From assembly GCF_004379255.2 (NCBI RefSeq), contig NC_056047.1, positions 26,364,293-26,428,292 of the forward strand: a stretch of DNA of 64,000 nt. Direction: 5' to 3'. Made by a program: the position numbers and the translations under genes. Under the pieces are notes generated by a model that saw only the letters and a list, made by a program, of their open reading frames with translations, was not told the DNA's origin and made no database searches. Shown here piece after piece: positions 9,402 through 20,758 of this stretch. This DNA comes from Salvia splendens. Its lineage: Eukaryota > Streptophyta > Magnoliopsida > Lamiales > Lamiaceae. How positions within the stretch are numbered: position 1 is the stretch's first letter; each line of letters opens with the position of its first letter.

Positions 9402-11632
9402 TAGACGTCACCACGGTTCGGGAACCGGCGGTTCATGGTTCGGAACCACCGGTTCCGGTTCAAGAAAAGCATGAACCTAAACCGACCCGGCCAAGCTTGG
9501 ACGGTTCCGGTTCCAGAACCGTGAACCGCAGGTTCACGTGAACCGCCGGAACCGCCGGTGCATATCCGATTCCGGGACGGTTCGGCCGGTTCGGCGGTTC
9601 ATATTAATTTAATTTTTTTTACATTGTAATTTAAGTAAAAAATGTAAATATACTTGCATAAATAAAATTAGAATAAAGCGATGTACAAATGCAATTTTAT
9701 TGATACAAATTACAACTTCAAAATTACAAATTACAACTTTAAAATTGCAAATTACAACTTTAAAATTACAAATTACAACTTAAAATTTACAAATTACAAC
9801 TTTAAAATTACAAATTACAACTTAAAATTTACAAATTACAACTTAAAAATTATAAATTACGACTTAAAGTCTTGATTATAATTTACAAATTACATATTCG
9901 AAACAAAGGGGAGAAAAAAGAAATAAAGGAAAAGGACTTGAGCTCAACTTAAATTTAAAATTTAAGTTGAGATGCCTACGTATCCTCAATGCTCAATTGC
10001 ATTTTGGAATCAAAGTCCACGTAGTTCTCTTACCTTGCTTACCTATTTGGCTTGATCGGAGGAATTGGCGCCTACTCTTCTTCGTCAGGGAAGTAGTCTT
10101 GGTCGGGTTGTACTACTTGATTGTCCCAATCCGGTTCTCGGTCTATAATTTCGGCGGATCACCAATCATCAAGTAACATGGTGGCTTCCATGTTTTACCC
10201 GGTGAGTCTACTTCTTTTGTCATTCAAGACGTTGCCTCCAACACTAAAGGCGGACTCGACGGCGACAGTGGAAGCCGGAACCGAAAAGATCTCATTGGCC
10301 ATTGATGCAAGATGGGAAAATCTTTCTCGTGTGATCCCCACAAATCTAGGACGTCGATTTGTTGGGGAACGGGATCTCCTTCTTCCTCATTGAATGAAAA
10401 GTGTGAGTCAAAATATAAATCTAACTCACTCTCCGAATTTGCCGTCCTTCCTCCGCTGCTGAAGCCGTATAGGTCCGCCAATTGGGATTGGGTGTCGGGG
10501 TCATCAACTTGGAAGAAGCCAAAGTTATGTGTTTGACGGGGGGTCTAGGTCTCACTTGGTGGGTACTATTGTCTTGGCTTCGTAATCGTGAAAGAGAGCT
10601 CGCAAGCCGAACTTAAAACTTCTTTGGAGGGTTAGGAGGTGGGGGAGGTTTATTTGGAATGTTTGGGCTAGGTTTATGTAGTTGTCGTCGTCCTCGTCAT
10701 TTTACAAAACTCGGAGTGGTTCAAGATCAATAGAAGCCAAATTGTTGTAATAAAGTTCTAAAATTTTAAAAGTACCAACTAGTTTCCACTTTGGATCCAA
10801 AACTTTGGCAAGCAAAAAAACCATTGGGATCTCATTGAAATACTTGAGCCATTTTTCAACCATGTAATATAAAACACACATTAACTCAAGATTCTTTGTG
10901 GAATTTTTCATTGCAGTTTTAAAACAAAGTGATATGTACATGCAATGTTCTAAAACACGAACGGATATGCAATAATACACACCCGATAACTCAACGGTGG
11001 CATTTCGAAAACCTTTGAATAATTTAAATAAGCTCATGCTTTGATCCCAACAAGAAGAGGTTACATATAAATCATCAACAGGGAAAGTTCTATCAAAATC
11101 AACCAAATATTCTATATGCTCTAATATAGAATGCAACATATCATATGTAGAGTTCCATCTAGTAGACACGTCTAAAGTAAAAGTTGTGTACCTTATTTTC
11201 TTCGAGTGGCAATACTTCTTCCACGCCTTGCCATTTTGAGGCTTCCAGTGGATCAAGGATACAACTGTTGTAATAGGTTGAATATGCCTTTTCCCTAAAG
11301 ACAAACCATCTTGTACACATAAATTTAATATATGACAAATACATCGTTGGTGAAAATACTTACCACTTATCACCGGGGAGCTAGCCGCAATTAAATCGGG
11401 TATACTTGCGGTGTTAGCGGTTGCGTTATCAAAACCAACCAAAAATATCTTGTTGCATAACTCATAATCATTCAAAACTTGAATAATTAAAGATGCAATT
11501 GCTTGTGCGGTGTGTGGTGAAGGAAATTGTCTAAAACCAATTAAACGTTTATTTAAAGACCAACTATTGTCTATAAAATGACATGAAATTCCCATGTAAG
11601 AATTTCGTTGGAAATAATCCGTCCACACATCA
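9402..11632 (-). mobile_element. hAT transposon, copy 1, truncated
   Basis: The left terminus TAGACGTCACCA at 9402 follows the 8-bp target duplication GCATTGAT. Sequence then matches 23776-25975 of the complete hAT in copy 2, including the GC-rich subterminal region, the AT repeat and the carboxy-terminal half of the transposase. The match stops near 11632 and joins directly to MULE sequence matching about 27735. A single deletion of about 1.76 kb therefore removed the transposase start, the right terminus and 140 bp of MULE. Confidence 0.9.
10072..11632 (-). pseudogene. hAT transposase, carboxy-terminal half, copy 1
   Basis: On the minus strand the frame begins at the deletion junction and encodes the RNase H-like catalytic region (SDVWTD-like start, FVGFDNATANTAS, CHILNLCVQD, TFTLDVSTRWNSTYDML) and then the acidic carboxy-terminal part (SELDLYFDSHFSF, VLDLWGS). 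Several stops and at least one frame change lie in the second half. The conserved amino-terminal BED zinc finger seen in copy 2 is deleted. Confidence 0.88.
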
Positions 11633-13301
11633 TAGAAAACAGCCTTATGCCATCCTACTTATGTAAGAGTATAAATCCAGAACAGCCACAGAACAAAAAT
11701 CTATTTTTTCATCACACCTTTATACAAAGTCCAGACCTTATGCTCAGCCAAAGAACCAAAATCTAATTTTTTTTTCTTCACACATTTTTACAAATTCCAC
11801 ACCTTATGCTTAAACTTAGGAACTTTAAGCACAATATGTTGGCATAATGTACCTTTTGTCTGTCCGAGATGAAAGTCCACTTGCTAGAATCTGTAATTTC
11901 CAAATCTTGCACCAACAGCCCGAGGAACCAATTCCATGTGTCAGTATTTTCAATGCGAACTACGGCAAAAGCTATGGGAAAAATCTGATCATTCAGATCC
12001 AATCCGATGGCTGTCAAAAGAATTCCCTTGGCTTACCACCCCTTCTAATGACACTCGTTTAGGCATATCAAGCGTCTGCAATGACGTTTGAAAGAATTTT
12101 TACATGCTTCGTAAGCAATGTAAATGGCCTTAAACCAGTCATTTCCATCCTCAAGCCGCTGCATTGCTAAGACAACCGTGCTTCCCGGATTAGTCCTGAG
12201 AATTTTAGCATAGTAGTCATGTACGCACTTGTACTGCTTCACCAAGTTGACTTCTATCATCCTCCGTGCATGTTGCATAGCTCTCTTGGCCTTTCCTGGA
12301 GAAATGGTGATCTTCATGTCACAATGCACTTTTTCTATAAATTGGTCAACAGTCATTCCAAGGATGACTCGAATATCTTCCTTGTATTTCTTAGCGGGAT
12401 ACCGTGCATTGGCACATCCATGGTTGTAGGAAGCCCCGCCACACTTATGTTTGTTGTGGAGCCATGAAACTTGCCAAAACCCATGGGCAGGCCTATTAGC
12501 CAGTTGGACGAGCCACGGACATTCGGTATTCTTCTTGCTTCTTAGTACCCCTCGACAGTGAGTTATGCAACAAATGTTGACATTTTTTTTCAACCGCAGC
12601 TTCTTCCCCAACAATACTCCTTGGTGACGAATTAAGTCTTTGAAGTCTGCCTTGGAATTAAAACGCAACCCAATTTCCCATCTCAGGTCGTTGCGATCAG
12701 TGTCAGCCTTATATCTTCTAGTCAAACGCCTTGTATCGTCATAATGCTCTTTCTCTTCTTCATCTTCTGATCCCGAACTTGGTAAGTCACTAGGAAGTTA
12801 ATCACTGTCACTAGTATCATCAGTAGGGTGCCTTGCCATTACATCCACAACCCTTTTCGACCCTTCCACTTGGGCCACCATAATATTATCTTCATTCATA
12901 TCACTAAGGTCGTAGTCACTATCAACAAATGGAGGCACCTCCACATTGTCCTCCTCAGCAACATCAACCTTGGTCTTCCCCTTAACAGCCGCATCTAGCC
13001 TTCCTTTTCCTTTGTCACTGGTCTTTCCATCATCAACAATAGCCTCTCCATGGTCTTGTGTTATTTGACTGACCAATACCCCAGTTGTTTTCACAACATA
13101 GAGGTCAACTGCCCCTGCTTTTACTCCAATTTCAGCCATATCCATGGAGGATTTATTGTCAAATAAGCGGACCAAGCCTTCTTTTAAATTCATCACAGTC
13201 TTCAGGTAAAAGTACTCCAACTCACTTACATCTAGACCAAGCTTTTTCTCAATAAAGTCATCTACTTCTAGTTTCGACCATTTGTCTGGGTCACATCTGT
13301 G
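11633..13301 (-). mobile_element. MULE right arm, copy 1 (inverted)
   Basis: Minus-strand sequence matches the left arm in inverted orientation and is nearly the same as 27735-29386 of copy 2. It is cut on the right at 13299-13301, where it fuses to a short remnant of a copia LTR, and on the left by the hAT/MULE deletion at about 11632. Confidence 0.9.
11840..13301 (-). pseudogene. MULE transposase fragment, copy 1 right arm
   Basis: On the minus strand the order is PB1-like domain remnant (CDPDKWSKLEVDDFIEKKLGLD), acidic linker, MuDR DNA-binding region (LRWEIGLRFNSKADFKD) and the start of the catalytic domain (LTAIGLDLNDQIFPIAF...FISDRQK). A stop after SDSD (about 12795) is shared with copy 2, so it predates the block duplication. 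A frame change lies near 12045. The donor site after ISDRQK is preserved. Confidence 0.87.
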
Positions 13302-13342
13302 ATTTATAGTAAACAAACCCTAACAATCTCCCACTTATACTC
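13299..13342 (-). repeat. 24-bp 3' LTR remnant and polypurine tract at a duplication junction
   Basis: On the minus strand the tract GTATAAGTGGGAGAT is followed by TGTTAGGGTTTG and then only about 24 bases of LTR in all. The next base belongs to MULE exon 2. GTG (13299-13301) is shared by both sides at the join. Confidence 0.88.
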
Positions 13343-13541
13343 AAAACAGCTTTCGAGTATACAAAATAGTGTGCACACGTCAAATTTCTCTTACTTATAC
13401 TGAAAGCGAGTTGAGGTCTTGAATGAGTTGAACTCCCATCCATTCAACGTGGCCCTCGAACGATTTTACCGCCAATGCCTTTGTAAAAGGATCTGCCAGG
13501 TTGTTCTCTGACGCAATCTTGACCACTTGTATGTCTCCTCT

Positions 13542-14650
13542 CTACACTATATCCCTTATGATATGATACTTCCGCTCTATGTGTTTGCTCGCTTTGTGAG
13601 CTCTTGGTTCCTTCGAATTTGCCACAGCACCAGAATTGTCACAATAAACCGTGATGCTCTTGGGCAAATTCGCAACCACACCTAAATCCATAAGGAAGTT
13701 CTTAAACCATACCGCTTCGTTTGCAGCCTCCGAAGTGGCCACATACTCGGCTTCCATGGTCGAGTCCACGATGCATTTCTGCTTCACACTCTTCCAAGTT
13801 ACGGCTCCACCTCCTAAGGTGAACACATATCCGAAGTAGATTTTCTCGAGTCCTGATCAGCTTGAAAGTCTGAGTCAGAATATCCCAAAGGACAGAGCTC
13901 GACTGCATTGTAAACCAGAGCATAGTCCTTAGTCCGTTTAAGGTACTTGAGTATGTTCTTTACGACAGTCCAATGTCCTTGGCCTAGATTCGACTGATAT
14001 CTTGCCACCATGCCAACAGCAAAGCAAATATCAGGCCTCGTACAAAGCATAGCATACATGAGACTTCCAACTGCCGAAGCATATGGAATTCTTCTCATTG
14101 CTTGTATCTCAGACGGCGTTTTGGGGCACATCTCTTGAGATAGATGGATGCCATGTCTAAAAGGTAAGAAACCTTTCTTGGCGGCATGCATGCTAAAGCG
14201 ACTAAATACTGTTTCGATGTAAGGTTCTTGAGATAAGCACAACATCTTCTTTTCTCGATTCCTAAGAACCTTGATCCCGAGGATGTGTCCCGCGTCTCCC
14301 ATATCCTTCATCTCGAACTGGTTTGACAACCATGTTCGTACTGATGACAACATCTTTTTATTGTTTCCAATTAGAAGAATGTCATCTACATATAAAACTA
14401 AGAACACTACATTCCCCTTTTCAACCTTCTTGTACACACACCTTTCAGTTGGGCATTTTTTGAATCCAAACTTGCAAACAGTTTGATCGAAACACTGGTT
14501 CCATGATCTAGATGCTTGCTTTAGGCCATAAATGGCCTTCTTAAGCTTCCAAACCATGTGTTCCTTGCCCTTTATGGCATAACCTTCGGGTTGTTCCATG
14601 TAGATGGTCTCCTCAAGACCGCCGTTTAGAAACGCAGTCTTAACGTCCAT
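13542..14650 (-). pseudogene. copia B reverse transcriptase and RNase H
   Basis: The frame from 14650 encodes QMDVKTAFLNG-type RT sequence (the run starts MDVKTAFLNGG), the catalytic YVDD (VLYVDDILLIGNN) and the RT connection. It changes frame near 13820, where RNase H begins ([27 protein letters not shown]). The piece is better preserved than in element A, because the stretch before YVDD is complete (KFGFKKCPTERCVY). One frameshift and the missing LTR make it non-functional. Confidence 0.93.
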
Positions 14651-16165
14651 CTGTCATACATCCCAATCCATATAAGCTGCTATAGACAATAGTATCCTGA
14701 TCGATTTGAGCATGGCCACTGGGGAGAAAGTCTCGTCGTAATCGACACCTTCCTTTTAGGTATACCCCTTAGCCACTAGTCTTGCCTTGAAGACTTTAAC
14801 TCGTCCATCGGGTCCATGTTTACGTTTATATATCCACTTGCTCCCAATGGCAGTACAGCCTTCCGGTAGGACGGACAAATCGTAGATGTCTTTGTCTATC
14901 ATCGATTATAGTTCCGAATCCATTGCTTTCACCCATTCGCAATGATCGACATCTGTCTGCGCTTCCGCAAAGTTCCAGGGATCTAATACATTGTTGTCTG
15001 AGGAGTGATCCATAGATTCCCCCAAACCAATGTATCTTTCGGGCTCATGTGAGACCCTCCCACTGCGGCGCGGCACTACAATTCTTGGAATAGAAGTTGA
15101 AGTTTCTGGAATTGTTTGTACACTTACTCGTTCTTGGTTAATGGAATTTGTGACTGAAGTTAGCTCATCAAGAGCCACTTCACTGCTGGGTTTATGATTC
15201 ATTACATAGTCTTCCTCTAAGAATGTGGCGTGAGTGCTCACAATAACTTTCTTATCTCGGAGACTAAAGAATTCATAAGCTTTCGTTCCTCTGGGGTACC
15301 CTATAAACAAACATACCTCCGTCCTTGATCCTAGCTTAGTTGGATCCTTTTCCAATACATGAGCCGGACAACCCCAAATCTTGAGATGGGCTAGATTGGG
15401 CTTGCGTCCAGTCCACAACCCATAAGGAGTAGTAGGTACGGATTTTGACGGTAAATGGCTTGCAGAAAGCAAGGCATGTCCCCAAAACAAAGTAGGTAGC
15501 CATGCATAACTCATCATCAATCGGACCATGTGAAATAAGGTCTTGTTCCTTCATTCAGCCACGCCGTTCTGCTGGGGCGTGCCCGGCGCAGTCAGTTGGG
15601 ATTCAATTCCCGACTCCGACAAGTAGTCTAAAAACTCAGCACTGAGGTACTCGCCTCCACAATCAGATCGTAGGCTTTTGATACTCTTACCATGATACTT
15701 CTCCACAAGAGTCTTAAAGTCCTTGAACTTATCAAAAGACTATGACTTGTGGCACATCAAATAGACGTATCCAATTTTCGAGAAGTCATCAATAAATGTG
15801 ATGAAATATCGAAAACCACCTCTTGCCTCAGTTGACATTGGTCCACATACATCGGAATGAACGAGCTCAAGTATTTCCTTGGCCCTATTGCCCTTAGCCT
15901 GAAAATGCCTCTTGGTCATCTTGCCTTCTAAGCATGACTCACACTCATGAAAAGGTTCCTCCTCTAGATCTTTAGTAAGATCTTGTTGAACAAGAGAATG
16001 GATCCTACTTTCATTGGCATGACCAAGTCTAAGGTGCCACAAGTACGTTTCGTTCATTGAACTTGAAGGTTCCTTTCGTTTCTTTGAAATTTTCGATGTT
16101 GTATTGAGTTCTGATTTGCGATTATTAAACAGTGTAGATGTGATTGTGTACAGATTGTTTTCCAT
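14651..16165 (-). pseudogene. copia B pre-integrase, integrase and start of RT
   Basis: Minus-strand frames contain the pre-integrase zinc region (HLRLGH...CESC), integrase motifs DVCGPM and SDCGGEY, and NGVAE, where the catalytic glutamate is present but is followed at once by a stop. A further stop follows the HKS of the core domain (near 15740). The frame 14906-15529 continues through the integrase carboxy terminus (LWTGRKPNLAHLKIWGC) to a stop just before the RT start. Confidence 0.92.
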
Positions 16166-17338
16166 GATACCACGACAGATATAAGAACCATTTTCTTAAT
16201 AACGCAATTGTCATTAAAAGAAATTGAATATCCATCAAAAACTAATTTAGAAACTGAAATTAAATTTCTTCTAAAAGAAGGTATCAACAAAACATTCTTC
16301 AAAATAAAAAATATATCACTACTAAAACGCAAATAAATATCTCCCACTGCTACGGCCGTCACTCTTGTAGCGTCGCCCACCTGGACCTCGATCTCACGAT
16401 CATGTAGTCGTCTTGTCACCTGCATTAAGTCAGGATCAAAACAAATATGATCAGTGGCTCCAGTGTCAATAACCCAAGTGCAAGTAGACTTCGAAGCCAA
16501 ACATGACTCGACTACTAAAGCTTGGTGCATACCTGTAGCCTTGCCCTTTTTAGGACAATCTGGCTTCCAATGCCCCTTCTCTCCGCACTTGAAACACTTC
16601 CCCGTGGGCTTCTTGTTTGCCCTCTTCTTCTTCTTTCCCTTAGCTATCTTGGCCGGTCCTGAGTTCGGTGCCTGCCTTTTTCCTGCACTAGGCTTGAAGC
16701 CAGAGGAACGAAGTGCCGTAGTCATCATGGCCGCCTTAGCCTAGACCATAAGGTCCTCTGCCGACTGAAGTTCAGTCAACAGCTCTGCCAAGGTGTAGTT
16801 CCTTTTGTTCATTTCGAAGTTGAGCTTGAACTGCTGGAAGCTAGGGGGGGAGACTTTGAAGGATAATAGTCACCTGGGACTCGGGATCGATCGTCCCTCC
16901 CAAGACCTCAATTTGGTTGAGGTGGCCCATCATCTCGAGGACATGGTCCCTCACAGACGAGCCTTCCTTCATAGTCTTCGACATGATACTCCGAAAGGCT
17001 TGAGACTTAGCCGTTCGATTCTGAGTACCAAAAAGATTCTTGAGATTCTGCATGATCTCGGCGGCAGTTTCCATGGCTGAATGCTGATGCTTGAGTACTG
17101 ATGACATAGATGTCAACATATAGCACTTAGCCATCTCATTCGCCTTATGCCATTGTCTGTGTGCATCTGTGACTCCTGCCGCAGCGTTAGCTAGAGGCAC
17201 CAGAGGTCGCGGGGTTGTGAGTACTAAGATGTACTCATCTGCTGTGAGAACGATGTCCAAATTTTGTTTCCATTCTATGTATATTTGGCCCTCGAGTTTA
17301 TTTTCTTTAAGTATTGCAGAAAGAGGATTGAACGACAT
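16166..17338 (-). pseudogene. copia B gag and protease
   Basis: The start codon at 17338 opens a frame with the typical copia gag beginning (MSFNPLSAILKENKL). A frameshift in a run of seven C (minus strand, near 16848) ends the frame after 165 codons, and a stop follows near 16742. The next open part (16054-16728) holds a lysine-rich stretch, the CX2CX4HX4C knuckle (CFKCGEKGHWKPDC) and the intact protease site WVIDTGATDH. The pieces together cover all of gag and protease. Confidence 0.92.
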
Positions 17339-17703
17339 ATTGACAATTTATTTGCACTGCAAAACATAATATTTACCTTTTGTCATATACTTATGTAAGA
17401 AGTTTGATTAGATTAACCATAAAACTTTTCAAAATCTTACAACAGTAAAATTAAAATTTTGTATCCTCCAGAGGAAGTTAATACGCATTAAAATCTTACA
17501 ATTTTTACTGGTCACAACACCGACGAATAGTCCAGCGACCACAGAGTGGCATGGCCGCCTAATGTTGCCTAAGCAAGACCACCGAATTTAGCATTACAGA
17601 ATCTCATTTCTACAACACACTCCCATAACAATGCTCATGCGCTGCTAACAAGATCAAGTTATCCCATAAATCCTGTGTGAACTTCTGAATCTCGCAGTTT
17701 CTT

Positions 17704-17851
17704 AGGATTATTGTCCCCACAGAGCAGGTGGCGATAATATTGGAAACCACATTCTAGTTCATACTATTTATATTTGAGAAGTCCGCCTTATGAACTCGCG
17801 ATTTCCTAGGATTATTGTCCCCACAGTGCATGTGGCGATAATATTGAAAAC
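17704..17851. repeat. direct repeat of about 40 bp, 105 bp apart, in the copia B leader
   Basis: AGGATTATTGTCCCCACAG followed by GTGGCGATAATATTG occurs at about 17705-17746 and again at about 17810-17851 with few differences. The sequence between is only partly similar, so these may be the better-kept parts of an older 105-bp duplication. Confidence 0.75.
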
Positions 17852-18191
17852 AGCTTCATAAATTACTGACCAATTGGTGGAGACCATATACAATTATCCT
17901 TAGCCTTGAGGCAGATTAAAGCTTAATTAAATTCTGTTGGTATTTAATATGCTGGATATTTGAATTCTTTATTTATAGTTGGCGTCTTCCAATAAGAAAA
18001 TAATGTTCCAGTATTTAATTCTTATTCATGTCTACTATAAGATATATCTAAAATAATTAAATTATTTAATTCTTAATAAGACATGAAAACTTAAATTCAA
18101 ATTATTACCGTGTTTAAGATTAGGAAGAGAAGATTTATTATTTAATGTGTTCATACATATCTATCCTAATTAGGATTCTAGATATATAAGT

Positions 18192-18411
18192 ATTAGGAAA
18201 CTATTAAATTATTCTCATCCATATCATCTAGGAATAAAATAATATTATTTATTACCATAGATATAGATAATAATAAAAATATTCCTAAACTCTAGATAAA
18301 TATTAGGAAACTATTAAATTATTCCCATCCATATCATCTAGGAATCAAATAAAATTATTTATTTCCATAGATATAGATAATAATAAAAATATTCCTAAAA
18401 TCTAGGTAAAT
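18192..18411. repeat. two-unit 110-bp tandem repeat in the copia B leader
   Basis: ATTAGGAAACTATTAAATTATT starts at 18192 and again at 18302. The two 110-bp units differ at only a few bases, and both end with TAAAAATATTCCTAAA(C/A)TCTAG. The sequence is AT-rich and non-coding. Confidence 0.85.
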
Positions 18412-18499
18412 CTTCCAAAAAGATTTTATATCCATTAAATAATAATATTTTAATGATATCTTTTAATAAAATAAATAAATAATCATTAAAATAATCCTT

Positions 18500-19160
18500 C
18501 ATCGTTATCTCATCGCACGAGATTCGCATGAACGATGAACGACGAAAATACGACGAGTTCGTCGTCGGATCACGACGCATGAAGCGTCTCAGCTGTGGCG
18601 CACCGGTGGCGCGCCAGTGTCTCGGTCGCCTGGCTCGTCGGCTGTCGCAACCTCTCGGCCAGGAGCGCGCACGTCGATGCCGCTCCTCTCGGCCAGGTAC
18701 GACTGGCCCGTCTCGGCGCGTCGATCCGTCGGGTGTCGACGCTTCTCGGCCAGGCGCGCACCTCTCGGCCAGCGTCTCGACGCCCGTCTCAGCCATTCGA
18801 GCCGTCGGGGTGGCTCGAGCTCTCGGCCAGCGGCGCGCACGGTGGCGCGCCCGCTCTCGGCCAGCTCCGACCACCCTTCCTTCCGCCTAGGGTTCCAGCT
18901 CTCGGCGCCTGGTGTCTCGGTGGTTCTCGGACGAACCACCACTCCGTGCCAGCCTTCACATCAGCCTTGGTGCGGGGGCCGCCTGGGGTTTGCGGTCTCG
19001 GCCGGCGTCGAGCTTGAGCCCACGCTCGACTGCGCGTCGCCCCATGATCACGATCCCTCGGCTCCCACTCAATCGACAACCCTATTTCACGATCGTGCGT
19101 GGTGCAATCTGTCTCAGCGCGAGCGCCAACGGATCGCACGTCTCGCATGATCGAGTAATT
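18500..19160. other. GC-rich block with repeated CTCTCGGCCAG motif in the copia B leader
   Basis: In contrast with the AT-rich surroundings, this block is strongly GC-rich. It has six copies of CTCTCGGCCAG or close variants (near 18652, 18686, 18743, 18762, 18820 and 18854). Several overlapping frames are open on both strands, as GC-rich DNA without stops often shows, and none resembles a known protein. It may be structured leader RNA or captured sequence. Confidence 0.6.
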
Positions 19161-19298
19161 CAAGTTCTTTGATTCGATAGTTCTTTGAGTTCATCATGCA
19201 TAATAAATTAAACAAAACACCAAGAACATGCTTCGAAATCAAATAATACATGCATACATGAATTTCGCGAAATTTAAATCCAAATAATCAGAACCAAT

Positions 19299-20758
19299 TG
19301 AAGGGGTTGGCAGCGGAAGCGTGCGAGAGATCTGATCACATAAATTTGATCTATTTAGCATATTATTTAGACAAATTCTATTCGCGTAATTATCACATGT
19401 ATCATGCTCATAACTTGAATTAAAACATGCTTTAGCAAATAAAATCCCTAAGACATGCTCACTACGTAATTAGCCAATTTACCTCGTTGATTCAATCAAG
19501 AATCGATGATGGCTAGCTCCGTCTCCACTTGAAGATCTTCGGTACTCAACCTCTGATCTTCTGACTGGTGGCCAGGACTGTATGCTGATATTTGTGTGGG
19601 CAAATCTCACCAGAATACTAGGACTCGAATAACGAATACATAACTCAGCTCACGGAGTGAGCAATTTTCGAATTCTCTCTCTATCTAGAGGGGGACGAAA
19701 ATTCTTGCTTTTACAATTATGTTTTTTGTCTCCTTTATTCTCCTATTTATAAAGTCACATATTGGGCCCAGTCAGGGATCTAAGGAAGAATTTAGACATG
19801 GCCTCACCCAATTAGCTTTTTACTAATTAAATTGAACCCACAATTTAATATAAGCTTATATTGGAATATTACAAGCAGCCACTACAGAAGTAATATTGCA
19901 CTGCCTTTCCAAATCCGAAATTACAAGTATTTCGGGTTTCCTTTTATTTGTTTAATTCATTTTCCGCGCTTAAGATAGAAACATCCATTAATTAATTAAT
20001 GTCTGCTATGGAGTTAATTAATTAACATATTTTATTCTTCAAGAGTGAACTTAGCAAGAAACTCTTATTTATTATTCATAGAGTAATTAAACTCCAACTA
20101 GGTAGGTTCCGAATAATAAAATCTCGTTTCGAGCTCCTATTGTGGATGTTATCAAACGAGACTCTCCTCGCGCACGATTGAATATAATAGCAATCCTAGC
20201 ACCGTTAGACAATGATCACCACTACCCAATATACCTGGATCGTTGGGTGACGAAATACCCGCACCTTTGGTAAGTCAAAGGAGTAGATACTCAATATCGT
20301 ATGCTCAATGCTAATGTACATTGATTAAGAAATTAATTATCAAGACCTCGTCTTTCAGTAGATAGCATAAATACTTGTCTTGCTGTTAGATCCATTCAGT
20401 GCTATACCTCACCAACGTCATCATATTTCAATAAGGCTTAGAAATAATCAGACCGACATTGCAACCTTTCACGATAGGTAGTCTAGGTCTATCTGGGTTG
20501 TGAAATTCTTATTTTTCTTTGTTCAGAGCTGACCGCGTACCTTAAATTAAGCGCAGCCCACAACCGGTCTACTAGAACAAAGACTTAGATTTATGTTATG
20601 TTCGCTTATACATTTAAATATGCAATAAACATCCATTAAATGTAAAACATAACAACATTATGATAAAAATAATCTGTTGCATTCATTGGAAAATAATTAT
20701 TAGAGTTTTACAACATTCAATCACTCGAAAGGTGATTTCCAGTATACAAACCATAACA
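19299..20758 (-). repeat. 5' LTR of copia B (1460 bp)
   Basis: On the minus strand it begins TGTTATGG at 20758 and ends CCAACCCCTTCA at 19299. It is collinear with the solo LTR at 4950-6379 and lies at the same position of the MULE left arm. On the outer side the MULE continues with TGATGTTGGGGAAC. Confidence 0.95.

Larger units (their letters stand above)
17339..19298 (-). other. unusually long leader of copia B
   Basis: About 1.96 kb separate the 5' LTR from the gag start. It includes an AT-rich half (17339-18490) with two local repeats and a GC-rich part (18500-19160). I see no convincing tRNA primer-binding site at the LTR edge: the adjoining minus-strand bases ATTGGTTCTGATTATTTGG only vaguely resemble the initiator-Met site. 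TTTTGCAG just before the gag start looks like a splice acceptor, so the leader could be an intron. It may also hold acquired sequence. Confidence 0.6.
13302..20758 (-). mobile_element. Ty1/copia LTR retrotransposon B with truncated 3' LTR
   Basis: Read on the minus strand, the order is 5' LTR (19299-20758), long leader (17339-19298), gag, protease, integrase, reverse transcriptase, RNase H, polypurine tract and only the first 24 bp of the 3' LTR (13302-13325). The 5' LTR is followed on its outer side by TGATG (20759-20763), a one-base variant of the TGGTG duplication around the solo LTR in copy 1. The missing 3' LTR is best explained by a tandem-duplication breakpoint (see findings). Confidence 0.93.

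Noticed and set aside
9681..9875. Open frame of NYNFKIT repeats (+), also at 24021-24296
   Set aside because: It is a translation of a 15-bp AT-rich repeat inside the hAT element; composition and repetition explain the open frame.
18395..19172. Several overlapping open frames on both strands in the GC-rich leader
   Set aside because: GC-rich DNA has few stops. The frames overlap on both strands, show no recognisable domain, and are rich in Arg, Ala and Ser from the repeated CTCTCGGCCAG motif.
19262..19298. Primer-binding site for initiator tRNA-Met next to the copia B 5' LTR
   Set aside because: The minus-strand bases after the LTR share only a few positions with the usual TGGTATCAGAGC; too weak to annotate.
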